Shown piece after piece: positions 23,400 to 34,238 of a stretch of 64,000 bases of DNA. Location: positions 46,717,440 through 46,781,439 of the forward strand of contig CM068839.1 of NCBI GenBank assembly GCA_028554795.2, in the 5' to 3' direction. Position numbers and translations under genes: made by a program. The number at the start of each line of letters is the position of its first letter. The first letter of the stretch is position 1. The notes beneath the pieces were generated by a model. It did no database searches and was not told the DNA's origin. It was given only the letters and a program-made list of their open reading frames with translations. The stretch comes from Sinohyriopsis cumingii (taxonomy: Eukaryota; Mollusca; Bivalvia; Unionida; Unionidae).

Positions 23400-24135
23400 T
23401 CGTGGTAAAGTAGTTATCGTTAACTTTTTAACACTACAATTGTATATTCATTCTGCCTTTGAATACATCAAGTGTTATGTATCTCTCAGATGTTACAAGA
23501 GCATAAGCATAATATATGTTATCTGGAGCACCTGGAAATATTCCCAATGTCCATGCTACTTTGATGTCACCTGTTGATCCAATAGCTCGTTCGCTGAGCG
23601 TACTAACATCAAATTGAACTATTTGGTAAAGAGATCAAAATTCTTCGACATATATTTGAGATAAAATATCAGCTTCCTGATATTTCTGCATCGCCTCTAT
23701 CAGATACATATAAACTTGAGATACGTTTCTATTAACATTATTTCCGAAGCTGCATTCGATCACTCGTTCAGGATATTGCTTAGAGTTTGTTCTAAGAAAT
23801 ATTCGCCTTATGTCAGCGTTATCAAAAATCGAGTTGGTCTGTAGTTGATTATTACGTTTGTTTGGTCGCTGAAACACGATAAATATATGACGCGGTAATT
23901 GCTCGCTTGGAACTGTTGTTATCCGCCATCTGTTATCAGCTGAATTTGGCACAGCTATTTGAAAACCTTTGTTCTGTTCAAAATATATATTTTGCTGTAC
24001 GCGGCTAACATTGTCCCAAGTTCTATTAGTTTCGAGATGAATATGACTATTCGAGGAATCCAGAACGCCTATCATGAAATCACAAACTGGCAATCGGCAA
24101 TACCAGCAGCTCTCACAAGACAGTCGTTTTTATCA
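23400..24135 (-). pseudogene. major capsid protein fragment, inverted
   Basis: The 152-codon frame 24093-23635 has ITTVPSEQLPRHIFIVFQRP and IFDNADIRRIFLRTN, matching the element A capsid C-terminal half (PRHIFIALQ, IFDNLGVNEVSLRIN). Homology continues past the stop, in another frame, as VQFDVSTLSERA and a YYAYALVTSERY strand to about 23400. Orientation is opposite to the neighbouring remnants and the sequence is clearly different from element A, so it may come from another element. Confidence 0.8.
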
Positions 24136-25390
24136 GCTCGGTAAAGTATAAGAGTTTGTTTTATGCTACAAAAAACTTAATTGTAATCACTGCAAAATGT
24201 AAATAATGTACTTCACAGAGAACACGAGAAAAGAACTCCTTGAGATTTATATCAGTCATCTAAGAGATTCAATCTTGGAATAGCAGTATTCGGAATATGT
24301 ATGTATGATGGAATTAACATTTGTACTTACCTTGAATTAAGGTAATGACGTTTGGACTTTGAAACTTTGATTTTGCTTTGGTGTTAAGACATTATATCAC
24401 TGTACCTTACATTCGATAGAACATTTTAAAACGTTTAGTACATCCATACTATACTATAAGTTAATTTTACTTCTTTTATGATTTATGTTTGGGAAATAGA
24501 TTTAGATTATCAGTACTTATTGGTATTGCTCTTTCTTGTCAGGTAGTTTAAACCCGTAGTAAGCAAAACTATTTACTGGGTTTTATTGTCAAATTTAGAA
24601 TTACATTATTCAAATATATTTATCATCTTTTGTGTTAAAGTTTATTTTTCAGATTAGTGGGTTTTCATCATAATTAGTAATTATTTCATGTCTGCATTAA
24701 TTGGAGCCTGCTCTGAGTTATATAACTGTTTCTTATTATGTTAAATCCGAAGTCCATTGGATATTTACAAGACGTGAACATCAACTAAATTAAAACAAAA
24801 CATATCTGTCATCATTGTAAGACATTTTCTTGCGTGATCGGTCTGCTTTGCTTCTTTCATTTACATGCATCATCTAACTATGGTCTGCTTTACAGTGCTC
24901 CTTATATAATAAATGCAATGACATAACATTTTTTACATGATTACATCCGAGACACATTTCAGTAATCGGAAACAATGGACGGCAATATAAATTTATATAT
25001 CGAACTAAAAAAAAAACAACTAGTAAGTATGTGATGGATCCCAGACAACATATTCCAATCTGGGATTTTATATTCATGTTATCGGTATAGCCTGACGACT
25101 GTCAGCATTAACAGCGCCTAATTGGTTCATGTTACTAGTATCATATTTAATATTTAACACAGTGTGCGAATATAAATCAAAGAACTTCTGTATTGTTAAA
25201 AACATACATTATATCCCGCACCTAGCTGGATTTTCACTCACTGAAAGTACCCACATAGTTTTAAGCTTGTTGTGCGATATGAAAAAAAGGATGGTGCATC
25301 CATATTTAGCACGGTAAGTCAGACATGACAATTTTGATCAGTTTGTCATGCAATAAAAATTAACGTTTTATTAGATAAGAAATGTGTAAC
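24136..25390. other. host intron sequence
   Basis: It lies between exons 6 and 7. I see no gene, RNA or element landmark. Confidence 0.4.
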
Positions 25391-25487
25391 CTGTAAGGAA
25401 TGTTGGCGTTTTCTGCATACTTCTTCACTTGCAGCAATGTATCTTCATACGTCTTATTTTGTAGTGTATTGTAATAATAATAAGCAC
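25391..25487 (-). CDS. host gene exon 6 (GH36-like secreted protein)
   Basis: The acceptor is TTTTAG|GTGCTT (phase 1) and the donor CTTACAG|GTTACA (phase 2). It encodes GAYYYYNTLQNKTYEDTLLQ followed by KYAENANIPYR. The phases join exactly to exons 5 and 7, and the GAYYYYNT block is characteristic of this GH36-like family. Confidence 0.85.
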
Positions 25488-28256
25488 CTAAAATAAACAT
25501 TAAATAGGAGTGAAAAAGAGCAAACAAAATCATCTGACAAACCGAAACGGTAGGGGAAATATACATCATTGTCCAGATAAATTCAGGCTGGTTACTACCG
25601 TGAGATTCGTCTTCAATCGGTTAATCTTTATATCTTTATATAATTTACAATGTGAAATAAAAAAAGTTAATTACTCAAATGACTGAATTCTTAAGATAAG
25701 TTTGTAACAGTTGAAGAGATGCTTTTATGTTCAACATGGCAGATGCAACATGACACAATATACACTTAATTAATTCCAGCTTTGATGTAGATAATTGTAA
25801 AGCTCGTGCAGTACTGCTCCACAGTCACTAAAGAAAGATTATTTACCCGACATACACGCAGCTGAAGTTACACAACAAATTCATAAGACCTTTTGGAAAA
25901 AACAAACAGAATCATCCAAACACAGTACATATTAAAATGGGGAGAAAACTTTCAAAACCTCCTTGTTACAGGTACAGTCCACAATACCGCGTTCTGCATA
26001 CATAGTCTTACAACGTAGAAGATACAAAAGTGACCACTATTATAGAATCACAATCACTAATGCAACCTAGTTTGTTGTGCCTTCTTGGCTACTGGGTGTT
26101 CATTTTACAGATATAATATTAAATATATAGGAAATGTAGCAGTTTTTTTTTCTTCAAAACTGACCCGATCTGAAAATAGTGTTCCATTTCATTTCCAAAT
26201 CCAAACACAAACACGTGTGACCAACATGTCAGTACCTTCTAGAGTGTTAAACTGTTATGCTATAATAGTGGTAATTTCCACTGGAAGTGTTAAACATTTC
26301 TGATATGGTTGTGGTCATTTATGTAAGTGTTAAAATGTTATGCTATAATGAATGTCAGTTACTCTGAAAATGTTAAAATGAAATTCTATGATTAGGCACT
26401 TCCGCTGAAACTGTTAAACGTTTATGCTACCATGGTGGTCAGTTCTTCCGAAGGTGTTGCAGTTTCAAAGCTATTATGATGGGCAATTCCCAGGAAAGTA
26501 TTAATTTGTAGTACTATGACAATAACTAATACGTCTTTGGAACTTGACGTTATCTTGTAATGGTGTAACAGATTCCTCCAGCTGATTCGGCGGTGTGACG
26601 ATAGTTAGTGAAAGATCGCAGCGAGTAGTGTCATTAAGCCGATTTAGGCTTTATATTGCTTATATTACTACCTTTCCGTGTTATTTGCCTCTATACTCCA
26701 TTACGTTTGCCCACAAGCCATGTAGTATGTGCGACCAGTGGACTATTAACATTAATAATCCACAAAAGTGAAGTGCTCCAATACAGTGACGCAGCGCAGT
26801 AACCTGCAAAACCGCTTATTAAACAACAACAGCAGACATTTTACTCGACTTTTATTTTCTGTAAATAATGTGCTTCTTTATTTGCTTCTTTACTTGTTCT
26901 ATGAGTTGTTAGTGATTTTACTTTTCCGCCAACATCGCCTCGAAAAAGGCCATGCGATTTAATTATCCTCGATAGCTGCATGATAGAGTTTAGTAATCGT
27001 GTTGAGACTACTTTGTGCCACTTCAAGCAGTTCTGAATATACACGTATTAGTACATGTAATCGCATCGCATTTAATTTGCTAGCAGAACCAGAGACATTA
27101 TCGATGTAGTCCCTACAATAATTCCGATATATGTATTTACGATGATTACATTGGTTGCTACTCACATGAATCCGTTGTGGGCTTTATTTAAAATATTGTG
27201 GCCAATATTTCGTTTAGAGGGTCAGCGTTTTATGCTTGGACTGGTGATTTGACAACTAGTACCTCAAGATGGGACAGAATATCAATGTAACCACCATAAG
27301 GCAATTTAGGTTTATAATAAATAAATTCTAAGCATTTTTGTACCGGCCAACTGACCAATCTCATTGCATCGAGCGAGTTAGATACATGAAAATGAATCGT
27401 CTCCTAAAACTCTACTCTTTTAAGAATGCATGAATGGTATCATAACTACAATATACATCATTTTGCAGCTTGCATCAATTATACATGAAACAGACGTTAT
27501 AGTATCCATGTCATAACGGATTTATCTAGAGTCGGCATCTTGGCTTTTTGACTGCCTTTAATGCAAAATAAGAAAAACTCGATCGATAGAAAAAAAAACC
27601 TTCTCCTTCTTGAATGCGTGTTCTAACGACTGATGCGGAATGAAATCCAAGAGATAATGCCTGACTGTTTTCATCTAAGTCTTCTAAGTTATTAAAGAAG
27701 CCCAATACGCTTCGAAGTATAAAGGTTCTCTCATCCGTTTTAGAGGCCATGTGTAATTTATGTGACTTGAGTACTAGATACAACAAAACGCGACATGATT
27801 AATGTTTATTCCAGGCCGATAAATCAGCCCCTAACCACTGATGATATTGATTTTGATATTTGTTAGGGGCTACTATTATCTATTCATTAAAAGCTGCAAT
27901 TATTTGCAGCCAAAGCTGCACGCATCACTGTATATTTTGCACACTTACCGGTAATTTCTCCTGGCTGTGGAGTTACTGTCGGCTGAAGGGTTCTTTTGTT
28001 GACATATAAATTATTTTTTCCGGAACAAATCCTCTCTTTATTGACTTGTAAATCCACGTGGAATATCACAGTCATCTGTCCTGTGGCAATTTTGAATTTC
28101 GCACTAGATATGTCTGTTACCAATTATCGAGTTGTGTCTAAGTATATAGAACTCGGGTTTGTTCCGGAAAGATTTCATGCAGCACAATTGCACATTTTAA
28201 TGAACAGGTGACATGATGCCCACATATCGTCCATTAGTATCCACACATATGTCTCT

Positions 28257-28319
<63 letters not shown>

Positions 28320-29245
28320 GGGGTGATTTATCTGACTACGTTTTTTGTGCCCAAGTGTGCAACGTTGAATTCAATGCATTTTCCAATCATAACATACAAA
28401 TGCCAATATAGTGACACGTTTTAAAAGTGTCTTATGGAAACTATTTTCCTCCGTCCTTCAATGGTGTTGTGATTACGACCAGACATAACACTGGATGCCA
28501 TGTTTGTTGTTTGTAATACACATATATAGTTTTAAATGATGTATATTTTCGTATCCAGTCAATATTTCAGTCACAAAGTGATGCATCAAATATTCACCAC
28601 ATTATTACGATGTAAATACAAGTGAGATAGTACACAACTGTCTGAAATGCAACTACAATTATATGATCAAAAACTAAAAATCACCAATTCAACGATCAGA
28701 CTCTATTAGCTTACGTGTATAAGATTGACCTTCCTCTCATAAAATAAATAGTTTTGTCCGTGTAGCAGTGAAATGCCTCTCATAAACTCTCCTATAAATG
28801 TGGAGGACAATTTGTCATAGATACTGCACACACGTCCAACCCAGAAACCCTTAAAACTTTTAATCCAGTGCAGTTTATATCGTCCTATATAGGAAACTAT
28901 ACAACTGCAGACTTTTTTTTAAATATTGTGAAATATGGACTTTCTCTCTTCTATTGAAGCTATTGCATTGCACAGATAGTTATCCCAACATCTGCATAAC
29001 AGCGGTTAATTTGACCATGTTTGAATTTTTGTGTGATCCCATTTGATGGTTTGTACTTACAAATAAAGTAACTTTATACTCTGCATAGAAGGTACAACAC
29101 TTTAACCATAGTGGTCACCTTTTCTCTTCTAGGTATAACCAGGGTAACAAAATATGAGACTTATTTTTCCAAACGTGTTGTTGCAACGGTACACACAATT
29201 AACGAGCATTCAGAAATACGTGTACATACATGTCTAGTTACATAC
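25488..29245. other. host intron sequence
   Basis: It holds a degenerate ~50-bp repeat (26235-26540, blocks like GTGTTAAACNNTTATGCTA) and a perfect (TG)n run at about 28259-28318. No other gene is supported. Confidence 0.4.
28259..28318. repeat. (TG)n microsatellite
   Basis: An uninterrupted TG run of about 60 bp. Confidence 0.99.
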
Positions 29246-29360
29246 CGTTGTCGGTCCAGTAGCCGAGGTAATTTAAGCTCACATCGCTTTTTTGATGTTC
29301 GATCCTTGAATTATCTGTGTCATAAAACTGCCGTAGGATGCTGCCCCAAGTGTTAAATGC
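29246..29360 (-). CDS. host gene exon 5 (GH36-like secreted protein)
   Basis: The acceptor is GCAAATAG|GCATTT (phase 0) and the donor GACAACG|GTATGT (phase 1). It encodes AFNTWGSILRQFYDTDN, then SLNYLGYWTDN. The last motif is continued as G-AYYYYNT by exon 6. Element A begins only 209 bp upstream of the acceptor. Confidence 0.85.
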
Positions 29361-29568
29361 CTATTTGCAGAAAAAACTCAATAATTTAATGTGCTCATGC
29401 ATTATTAATGTGTTCTTTACTTTCAGATGCAGCAAGACCGCAACAAATAACGTTACAGATAAATGCATTATAAGTACAGTAATTTCGACGTTGTCTTCTT
29501 CTTCTTCTTTCCTAGTTGTCATAATCCTTCTCATCAATATGAGTTTCTTCTTCATTAGTATTTACATT

Positions 29569-29718
29569 AGCAGCAGAGAGGGTGAACAGACCACTTAAGG
29601 GAGTGGTCATCCTTGTGTTTTACCAAAAAAAAATAGTGACCACTCATAGAGGTCAATTACCACGTCTACGATTATTGTTTGTCCCAAACAGAATTGTAGA
29701 CGAACCCTCTCTGCTGCT
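29569..29718 (+). repeat. terminal hairpin cassette of element A, left
   Basis: AGCAGCAGAGAGGGT (29569-29583) is repeated inverted at 29704-29718, so the outermost 150 bp is a palindrome-bounded unit. Inside are two further hairpins: GACCACT...AGTGGTC (29589-29608) and CGTCTAC...GTAGACG (29663-29702, with an inner TGTTT/AAACA stem). A single strand could fold into a T-shaped structure. Confidence 0.85.
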
Positions 29719-30115
29719 ATCAATCTTGGGAATCATCATCTGAATCATGGGAATCTTCATCTGTTTCATCTTCATCTGAATCTTCGGAATTTGTTCTATG
29801 TTTCAAGTAATATTCAAGTTCTGATGGTGGTTTTTCTATTTTTGGATTTATGTTCTTTCTTTTTCTGTAATAGTTCATCAAACTTCGATATCGATCTCCA
29901 CCGCAATTTTTGCAAATCTGATATAATCCTCTAACGCCGTTGTTACATCCAACACAACTTCGTGGACCAGCATGAAGGTTTTTCTTTATAAGATAATTAT
30001 GTTTCTTGCAATATTCTCCACGGCACCTTTTGTTGCATTTATCTGTTGTTCCTTGACGTAGCCACGCACAGTTGTTCATTATCTGTTTAATTCAATTTAA
30101 TTTTATCATCACCCC
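29570..30115 (+). repeat. Element A left terminal inverted repeat (546 bp)
   Basis: Inverted copy of 46034-46578. It contains the terminal hairpin cassette and an entire gene. The differences I see are a 9- versus 8-base A/T run and one codon change (Tyr versus Cys). Confidence 0.95.
29720..30079 (-). CDS. small zinc-binding protein encoded in the left terminal repeat
   Basis: The 119-residue protein has two Cys clusters: C4, C15, C19, C24, H27, then C42, C45, C56, C59 (the last within CKNCGG). A basic middle (YRKRKN) and an Asp/Glu-rich tail (about residues 98-119) follow. The Cys pattern suggests two zinc sites and nucleic-acid binding, which is inference. It is copied almost exactly at 46070-46429, and a third, divergent paralogue with the same Cys spacing lies at 40115-40339. 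Transcription points outward toward the element end, and the stop codon abuts the terminal hairpin. The family is not recognised. Confidence 0.8.
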   Translation of the reverse strand: MNNCAWLRQGTTDKCNKRCRGEYCKKHNYLIKKNLHAGPRSCVGCNNGVRGLYQICKNCGGDRYRSLMNYYRKRKNINPKIEKPPSELEYYLKHRTNSEDSDEDETDEDSHDSDDDSQD

Positions 30116-30168
30116 CCTCTGCTGTTCCTCTTTTGCTGATATTAATTAAATTATTATGTTATAATAAA

Positions 30169-31365
30169 ATGATACATCCAGAATCTCATACTGCAAGAAC
30201 AGCACGAGAACGATTAGAAACAATTAAAAAATTTCTTCCTGTCAGAGACTCATTTAGAAAAAATCTGCAAGCGCAGCAAGAAGCAAAAGTTGAGTTTGAA
30301 GAAGACACTAAAAAACTATTTAAACCCGTTACTGCAGCTACTGAACAAGTTACAACTGTCATCAAAGAAGATCTTCTTCCGGTATCAAAACAAACTGCGG
30401 CGCAGGCTGAAAAAATAGCAAGAAGAACTAAACAGGCAAAGAAGATTTTACGAGATCTTCCACCTGGGATAGCCAGGGAAATAGCTGCGGCTCAACCTCC
30501 ACCTGTTGGTGAGGAAATACTTGAAGGTATTGGAGAACTTCGTACTGAAGTCGCCGATGTGAGAGAAAAACTTGTATCTAAATCCAAATCAGGAGGAGAG
30601 AGCTTAAAATTAAATGCAAGATTTAACGAAGGAGTTGTTGAGGAAATTAGAAATATTGAAAGAGAGAAATTACCTGAGATGATATCAAAAAATATATCTA
30701 ATAAATCTAATTTTTTAAAACCCTCTCATGAAAATACAAGTGATGATAATTTCATTAAATGGATATATCGCGTATATTACAATAAAAAACAAGCTAGAGG
30801 TCAAGAATTTAAAAGATTTAATGAAGAAGTAAATAGACTTAGAGGGAGACGGGAACAACTAGGACAAGGAGAGTTCTCCCAGTATCAGCTTCCTCCACCT
30901 CTGCAACAAATAGAACAACAGCAATCTTCTTCGCCGCAGCAAAGGTTGAGGTCGGAACTTAAAAGGGCTAAAGAGTCACTTAAAAAATCACCCTCCTCGA
31001 AGAAAATTTCTTCACCTTTACATAAAATTTCTGCACCGGATGTAACATTTACACCGACAGATTCACCACATGGATTTCGAGAAGGTGACTCACCCCCGGC
31101 CACCACTGAAGTACTTACTCCGGTAATGCAACCACCAGTATTTAAAACACCTCAAGATGAACCTAAAACAGGACATGGTTTATGTCCTGATAATATCATC
31201 AATGACGTGTCACGGTTAGAAGTTCTCATAGGAGGAAAACGTGCCGGAAATAATTCACCAGAAATAACCAATGAAGCAGCTGATATTTGTCGGCGACTAT
31301 TTCAAGGTGGCATCATGGATATCGGCGTTTACCGAGAACTTATTGATGAGCTCGTTGATGACTAG
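30169..31365 (+). CDS. unnamed virion-block protein (398 aa)
   Basis: I chose the ATG at 30169 over the upstream non-ATG frame because it follows the TTATAATAA motif seen before other element A starts. The protein is rich in Lys, Glu and Gln. Residues about 25-110 are helical/coiled-coil and the middle is Gln/Pro/Ser-rich (LQQIEQQQSSSPQQ). The C-terminal 60 residues are compact (DVSRLEVLIGGKR, then ADICRRLF). It is first in the virion gene block, and N- and C-terminal parts are preserved in the old copy at 19925-20900. No family is recognised; a scaffold or minor virion role is a guess from position. Confidence 0.8.
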   Translation: MIHPESHTARTARERLETIKKFLPVRDSFRKNLQAQQEAKVEFEEDTKKLFKPVTAATEQVTTVIKEDLLPVSKQTAAQAEKIARRTKQAKKILRDLPPGIAREIAAAQPPPVGEEILEGIGELRTEVADVREKLVSKSKSGGESLKLNARFNEGVVEEIRNIEREKLPEMISKNISNKSNFLKPSHENTSDDNFIKWIYRVYYNKKQARGQEFKRFNEEVNRLRGRREQLGQGEFSQYQLPPPLQQIEQQQSSSPQQRLRSELKRAKESLKKSPSSKKISSPLHKISAPDVTFTPTDSPHGFREGDSPPATTEVLTPVMQPPVFKTPQDEPKTGHGLCPDNIINDVSRLEVLIGGKRAGNNSPEITNEAADICRRLFQGGIMDIGVYRELIDELVDD

Positions 31366-31393
31366 TTGTTAGATAAATGGTAAATAAAATAAG

Positions 31394-31828
31394 ATGATTG
31401 TGCATGATAATCATCGTAAACCCACACAGGTTAGAGCGGTAAACTCACGATTACCAATCTATAGTGTTATTTACGGAAATGGACTTGGTGATGTCATTCA
31501 GGGATTATTTACAAGGATAGCTCCAAAAGTAGCACCTGTTGCAAAACAATTATCGATGAAGGCTATTGATATTGTTCGTGATAAAGCTCCTGGAGCAATT
31601 GTCAATGTTGCTGGTAAGGCGTTCTCGGCGATCAAGGAAAGACTAGCACGATTATTGCGACGAAAACAACAACCACCGGTGAAACTGGCAAGTACTGAGG
31701 TGATGCCCGCAGACGTAAGTAAAATAATAAATCAGGCTGCAAATCAAAAACTAGCGGCGATATCTGAAGAAGCAGAAAAAAATATAACAGCAAATTTAAT
31801 AGCAGGAAGCGGTCTTCGTCGACGATGA
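31394..31828 (+). CDS. small basic amphipathic virion protein (144 aa)
   Basis: The N-terminal YGNGLGDVIQGLFTRI is followed by an amphipathic helix (KVAPVAKQLSMKAIDIV), a small-residue hydrophobic stretch and a basic cluster (RLARLLRRKQQ). It ends in RRR. The 'GNGLGD' plus amphipathic-helix layout is reminiscent of adenovirus minor capsid / membrane-lytic precursor proteins, but that is analogy only. It is conserved at 20944-21300 and lies just before the capsid gene. Confidence 0.78.
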   Translation: MIVHDNHRKPTQVRAVNSRLPIYSVIYGNGLGDVIQGLFTRIAPKVAPVAKQLSMKAIDIVRDKAPGAIVNVAGKAFSAIKERLARLLRRKQQPPVKLASTEVMPADVSKIINQAANQKLAAISEEAEKNITANLIAGSGLRRR

Positions 31829-31861
31829 TCATCATTTGGAAAAATGGTAACTATAATAAAA

Positions 31862-33293
31862 ATGTTCAGGCGCGAATCAGACCCAGTATTTGATATGGAG
31901 GCACCTGTACTTAAGTAGGAGTCGGTACGTGATTATCAATTTTATTCTTATGACGCAAGACTACCAAATCAGCGGGGGAGAATCGAATTACAGGTTCATG
32001 ATACAAGTAGATATTTCTTGCCCGCTGAAGCGTTTATTGAAGTAGAAGGTATACTTGTGACGAATGTTGCAGCTGATACGGCATATGGTGCCAATCTGCG
32101 TGTTGGTTTTGTCAACAACGGGATTATGGCACTGTTTGATAGCGCCACATACATGATTGATGGAAAAAATATTGAATCAATTCAGAAGGATGTTGATGTT
32201 GCTACAACAATAATTGGTCTGGCGAGATATTCTGACGACTTTACAAGATCAGCTGGTCCAAAAATGATGTTCGCTAAAGATATCACCGACAACGCTAACC
32301 ATAATCAGTATATCAAGGTACTCACACCAAGGGCTACTGCAGTTGATCCACAGGCAGAAGCTGCCAACCCAGACCGTGAAGGTAGACCAGCTGCTGAATT
32401 TGAAATCATAAAAGATATTGCCCCGACTTACAACTTAGGGTTTGCAGCACGCCGGGCGGCGCTGTCGGGAGATAATAGAAATTTTTCGTGTGCAATTCCA
32501 TTATCTCACATCTTTGGATTCTGCAGAAATGTTAGAAAAGTCATCTTTGGAGCTAAACACACAATTGTGCTCGTAAGAAAAGGTGATGATAATGATGCAA
32601 TCTGGCGAGGTGCTGGTGTTGCTGATGCTGGTAAAGTAAATATATCAAAACTTTCACTATGGATGCCAGTAATAACTCCATCTATTACTGAGGAACAAAA
32701 ATTACTATCTTTTATGGATCAAGGCGGTAAATCATTGCTATCATGGTTAACAGTAACCACAGATGCTGCTCAAAGCAATATTAATGGTTTATTTACATGG
32801 CATATAGCATCACAACAGGGTTTTTCTGCACCACGACATATTTTTATTGCACTGCAAAATATTGACCGGATAAATGATCAACAACGTTCACATATGATAT
32901 TTGATAACCTTGGAGTTAATGAAGTTTCCTTACGGATAAATGGACATCAAGAACCAATAGAAAATATACAACTAAATTTTGATCAAAATCATGTAGCGCG
33001 CATATCATCGTTTAATGTCATTCATGGGACGTGATCAAAATATAGATACCGGTTTGCAAATATCACAACTAGATTTTACAGGTCTATATCCGATTTATTA
33101 TTTTTCACTAGAACATCTTGATTTATCCAAACAATCTGTTGTTGATATACACTTTCGAGCTCATGTTACTAACCCACCAGGTGCTGGTGCCTTTTACAGA
33201 GCGATCGCGGTCATACTTAGCGACAAAGCCATGTTACTTGAAGGTGGCAGTGGTCGAATGAGGGTCGTTGATGCACCGGTGGAAAATATTTAA
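31862..33293 (+). pseudogene. double jelly-roll major capsid protein, two breaks
   Basis: The frame opens at ATG 31862 and is stopped by TAG at 31916-31918 (codon 19). It then runs open to TGA at 33032-33034. The remaining C-terminal part continues in the +1 frame (33015-33293). Landmarks are RLPNQRGRIELQVHD, YFLPAEAFIEVEG, PRHIFIALQ and IFDNLGVNEVSLRIN, then LYPIYYFSLEHLDLS in the shifted frame. Total span of about 477 codons fits a Polinton hexon-like capsid. The same C-terminal blocks occur at 23400-24135. An unrecognised intron is not supported: no GT/AG pair is evident at either break. Confidence 0.85.
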
Positions 33294-33327
33294 TCGTGTT
33301 ATTTAGAAAAATATTATTTATATAAAA

Positions 33328-33780
33328 ATGTCGTATGCTCATGTTAATGTTACTCTGACCCCCGGTCAGGTAAAAAAGCTTCAATCAAAAACCGCCAATA
33401 AATGCGGAACTAAAATATCACTAAAACGAGATCATATTAGTGGTGGTCCAAACAAATTATCGTTGACAAATAATCAGATTAAACATTTCAATAAAGCTCT
33501 AGAATCAAAAACTGGAGTTCAATTCCATCTCTCCCCGAGCGCTATCAAAGACATGGTTAAAACAGGTGGTATATTTCCACTACTTGCGGCCATTCCGGCA
33601 TTAATAGCTGCAGCTGCTCCAGCCGTAGCAAAAGCGGCCGCGTTAGGTGCTGTTGGAACAGCCGCTGGAATGGCACTAAAGAAAGCAACAGGGCAAGGAT
33701 ACAAAAAAAAGGGGCGCGGCTTAAGATTGCCAGGATCTCGTTGGGGGAGCGGCCTAAGGCTTCCAGGATCATTTCGTTAG
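33328..33780 (+). CDS. small virion protein with hydrophobic core, upstream of protease (150 aa)
   Basis: The N-terminus (VNVTLTPGQVKKLQSKT, then GGPNKLSLTNNQIKHF) is followed by a hydrophobic Ala-rich segment at about residues 85-117. The Lys/Arg/Gly-rich tail has two near-identical LPGS blocks (GLRLPGSRW, GLRLPGSFR) that could be maturation-protease sites. It overlaps the protease reading frame by 40 nt. Such proteins precede the protease in several Polintons. Its function is unknown, with a membrane-interacting minor capsid role possible. Confidence 0.8.
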   Translation: MSYAHVNVTLTPGQVKKLQSKTANKCGTKISLKRDHISGGPNKLSLTNNQIKHFNKALESKTGVQFHLSPSAIKDMVKTGGIFPLLAAIPALIAAAAPAVAKAAALGAVGTAAGMALKKATGQGYKKKGRGLRLPGSRWGSGLRLPGSFR

Positions 33781-34220
33781 ACGTTCCAGCATCAAATTTT
33801 GATTTACTTGATGCCGCTAAAAAATTAAAAATATCTGCCTTTAGAGGTGTTTTTATGCGAGATCAATTACCAAAACAACCAAACAAACTCGAAACAGGTA
33901 TTATTAATCTAGACTCGACTTCAGGACCCGGTACTCATTGGGTATCATACGCGGTTGATCCACGTGGAATTGTTTATTTTGATTCGTACGGGTTAGCTCC
34001 ACCTGTTGAATTTATCAAGTATGTCGCACCACTCCACGCAACAACCAGAGGTTATAAAGTTTGGTATTCAACGCTACCCACACAAACAATGACAGATCCG
34101 CCAATATGCGGCCGTGAAGTAATTAATGTACTCGACGCTATATCAAAATCATCCAGGCCGCCACATAAAGTCGTGCACGATTATACAAGCAACCGATTTG
34201 TTGCGCGTAAAGCATTTTAA
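33741..34220 (+). CDS. adenain-type cysteine maturation protease
   Basis: The catalytic set is visible: His in GTHW (about residue 66), Asp in YFDSYG (81), Gln in TQTM (115) and Cys in PPICG (123). The order and spacing are those of adenovirus-type C5 proteases, which cleave virion precursors. The open frame is 159 codons from a TTG, and no ATG occurs before residue 39, where the domain is already under way (DAAKKLKISAFRGVFM). The true start is therefore unclear: non-AUG initiation, coupling to the overlapping upstream gene, or loss of the start codon. Active-site residues are intact. Confidence 0.88.
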   Translation: MGERPKASRIISLDVPASNFDLLDAAKKLKISAFRGVFMRDQLPKQPNKLETGIINLDSTSGPGTHWVSYAVDPRGIVYFDSYGLAPPVEFIKYVAPLHATTRGYKVWYSTLPTQTMTDPPICGREVINVLDAISKSSRPPHKVVHDYTSNRFVARKAF

Positions 34221-34238
34221 ACAACGGATCTTATTATA

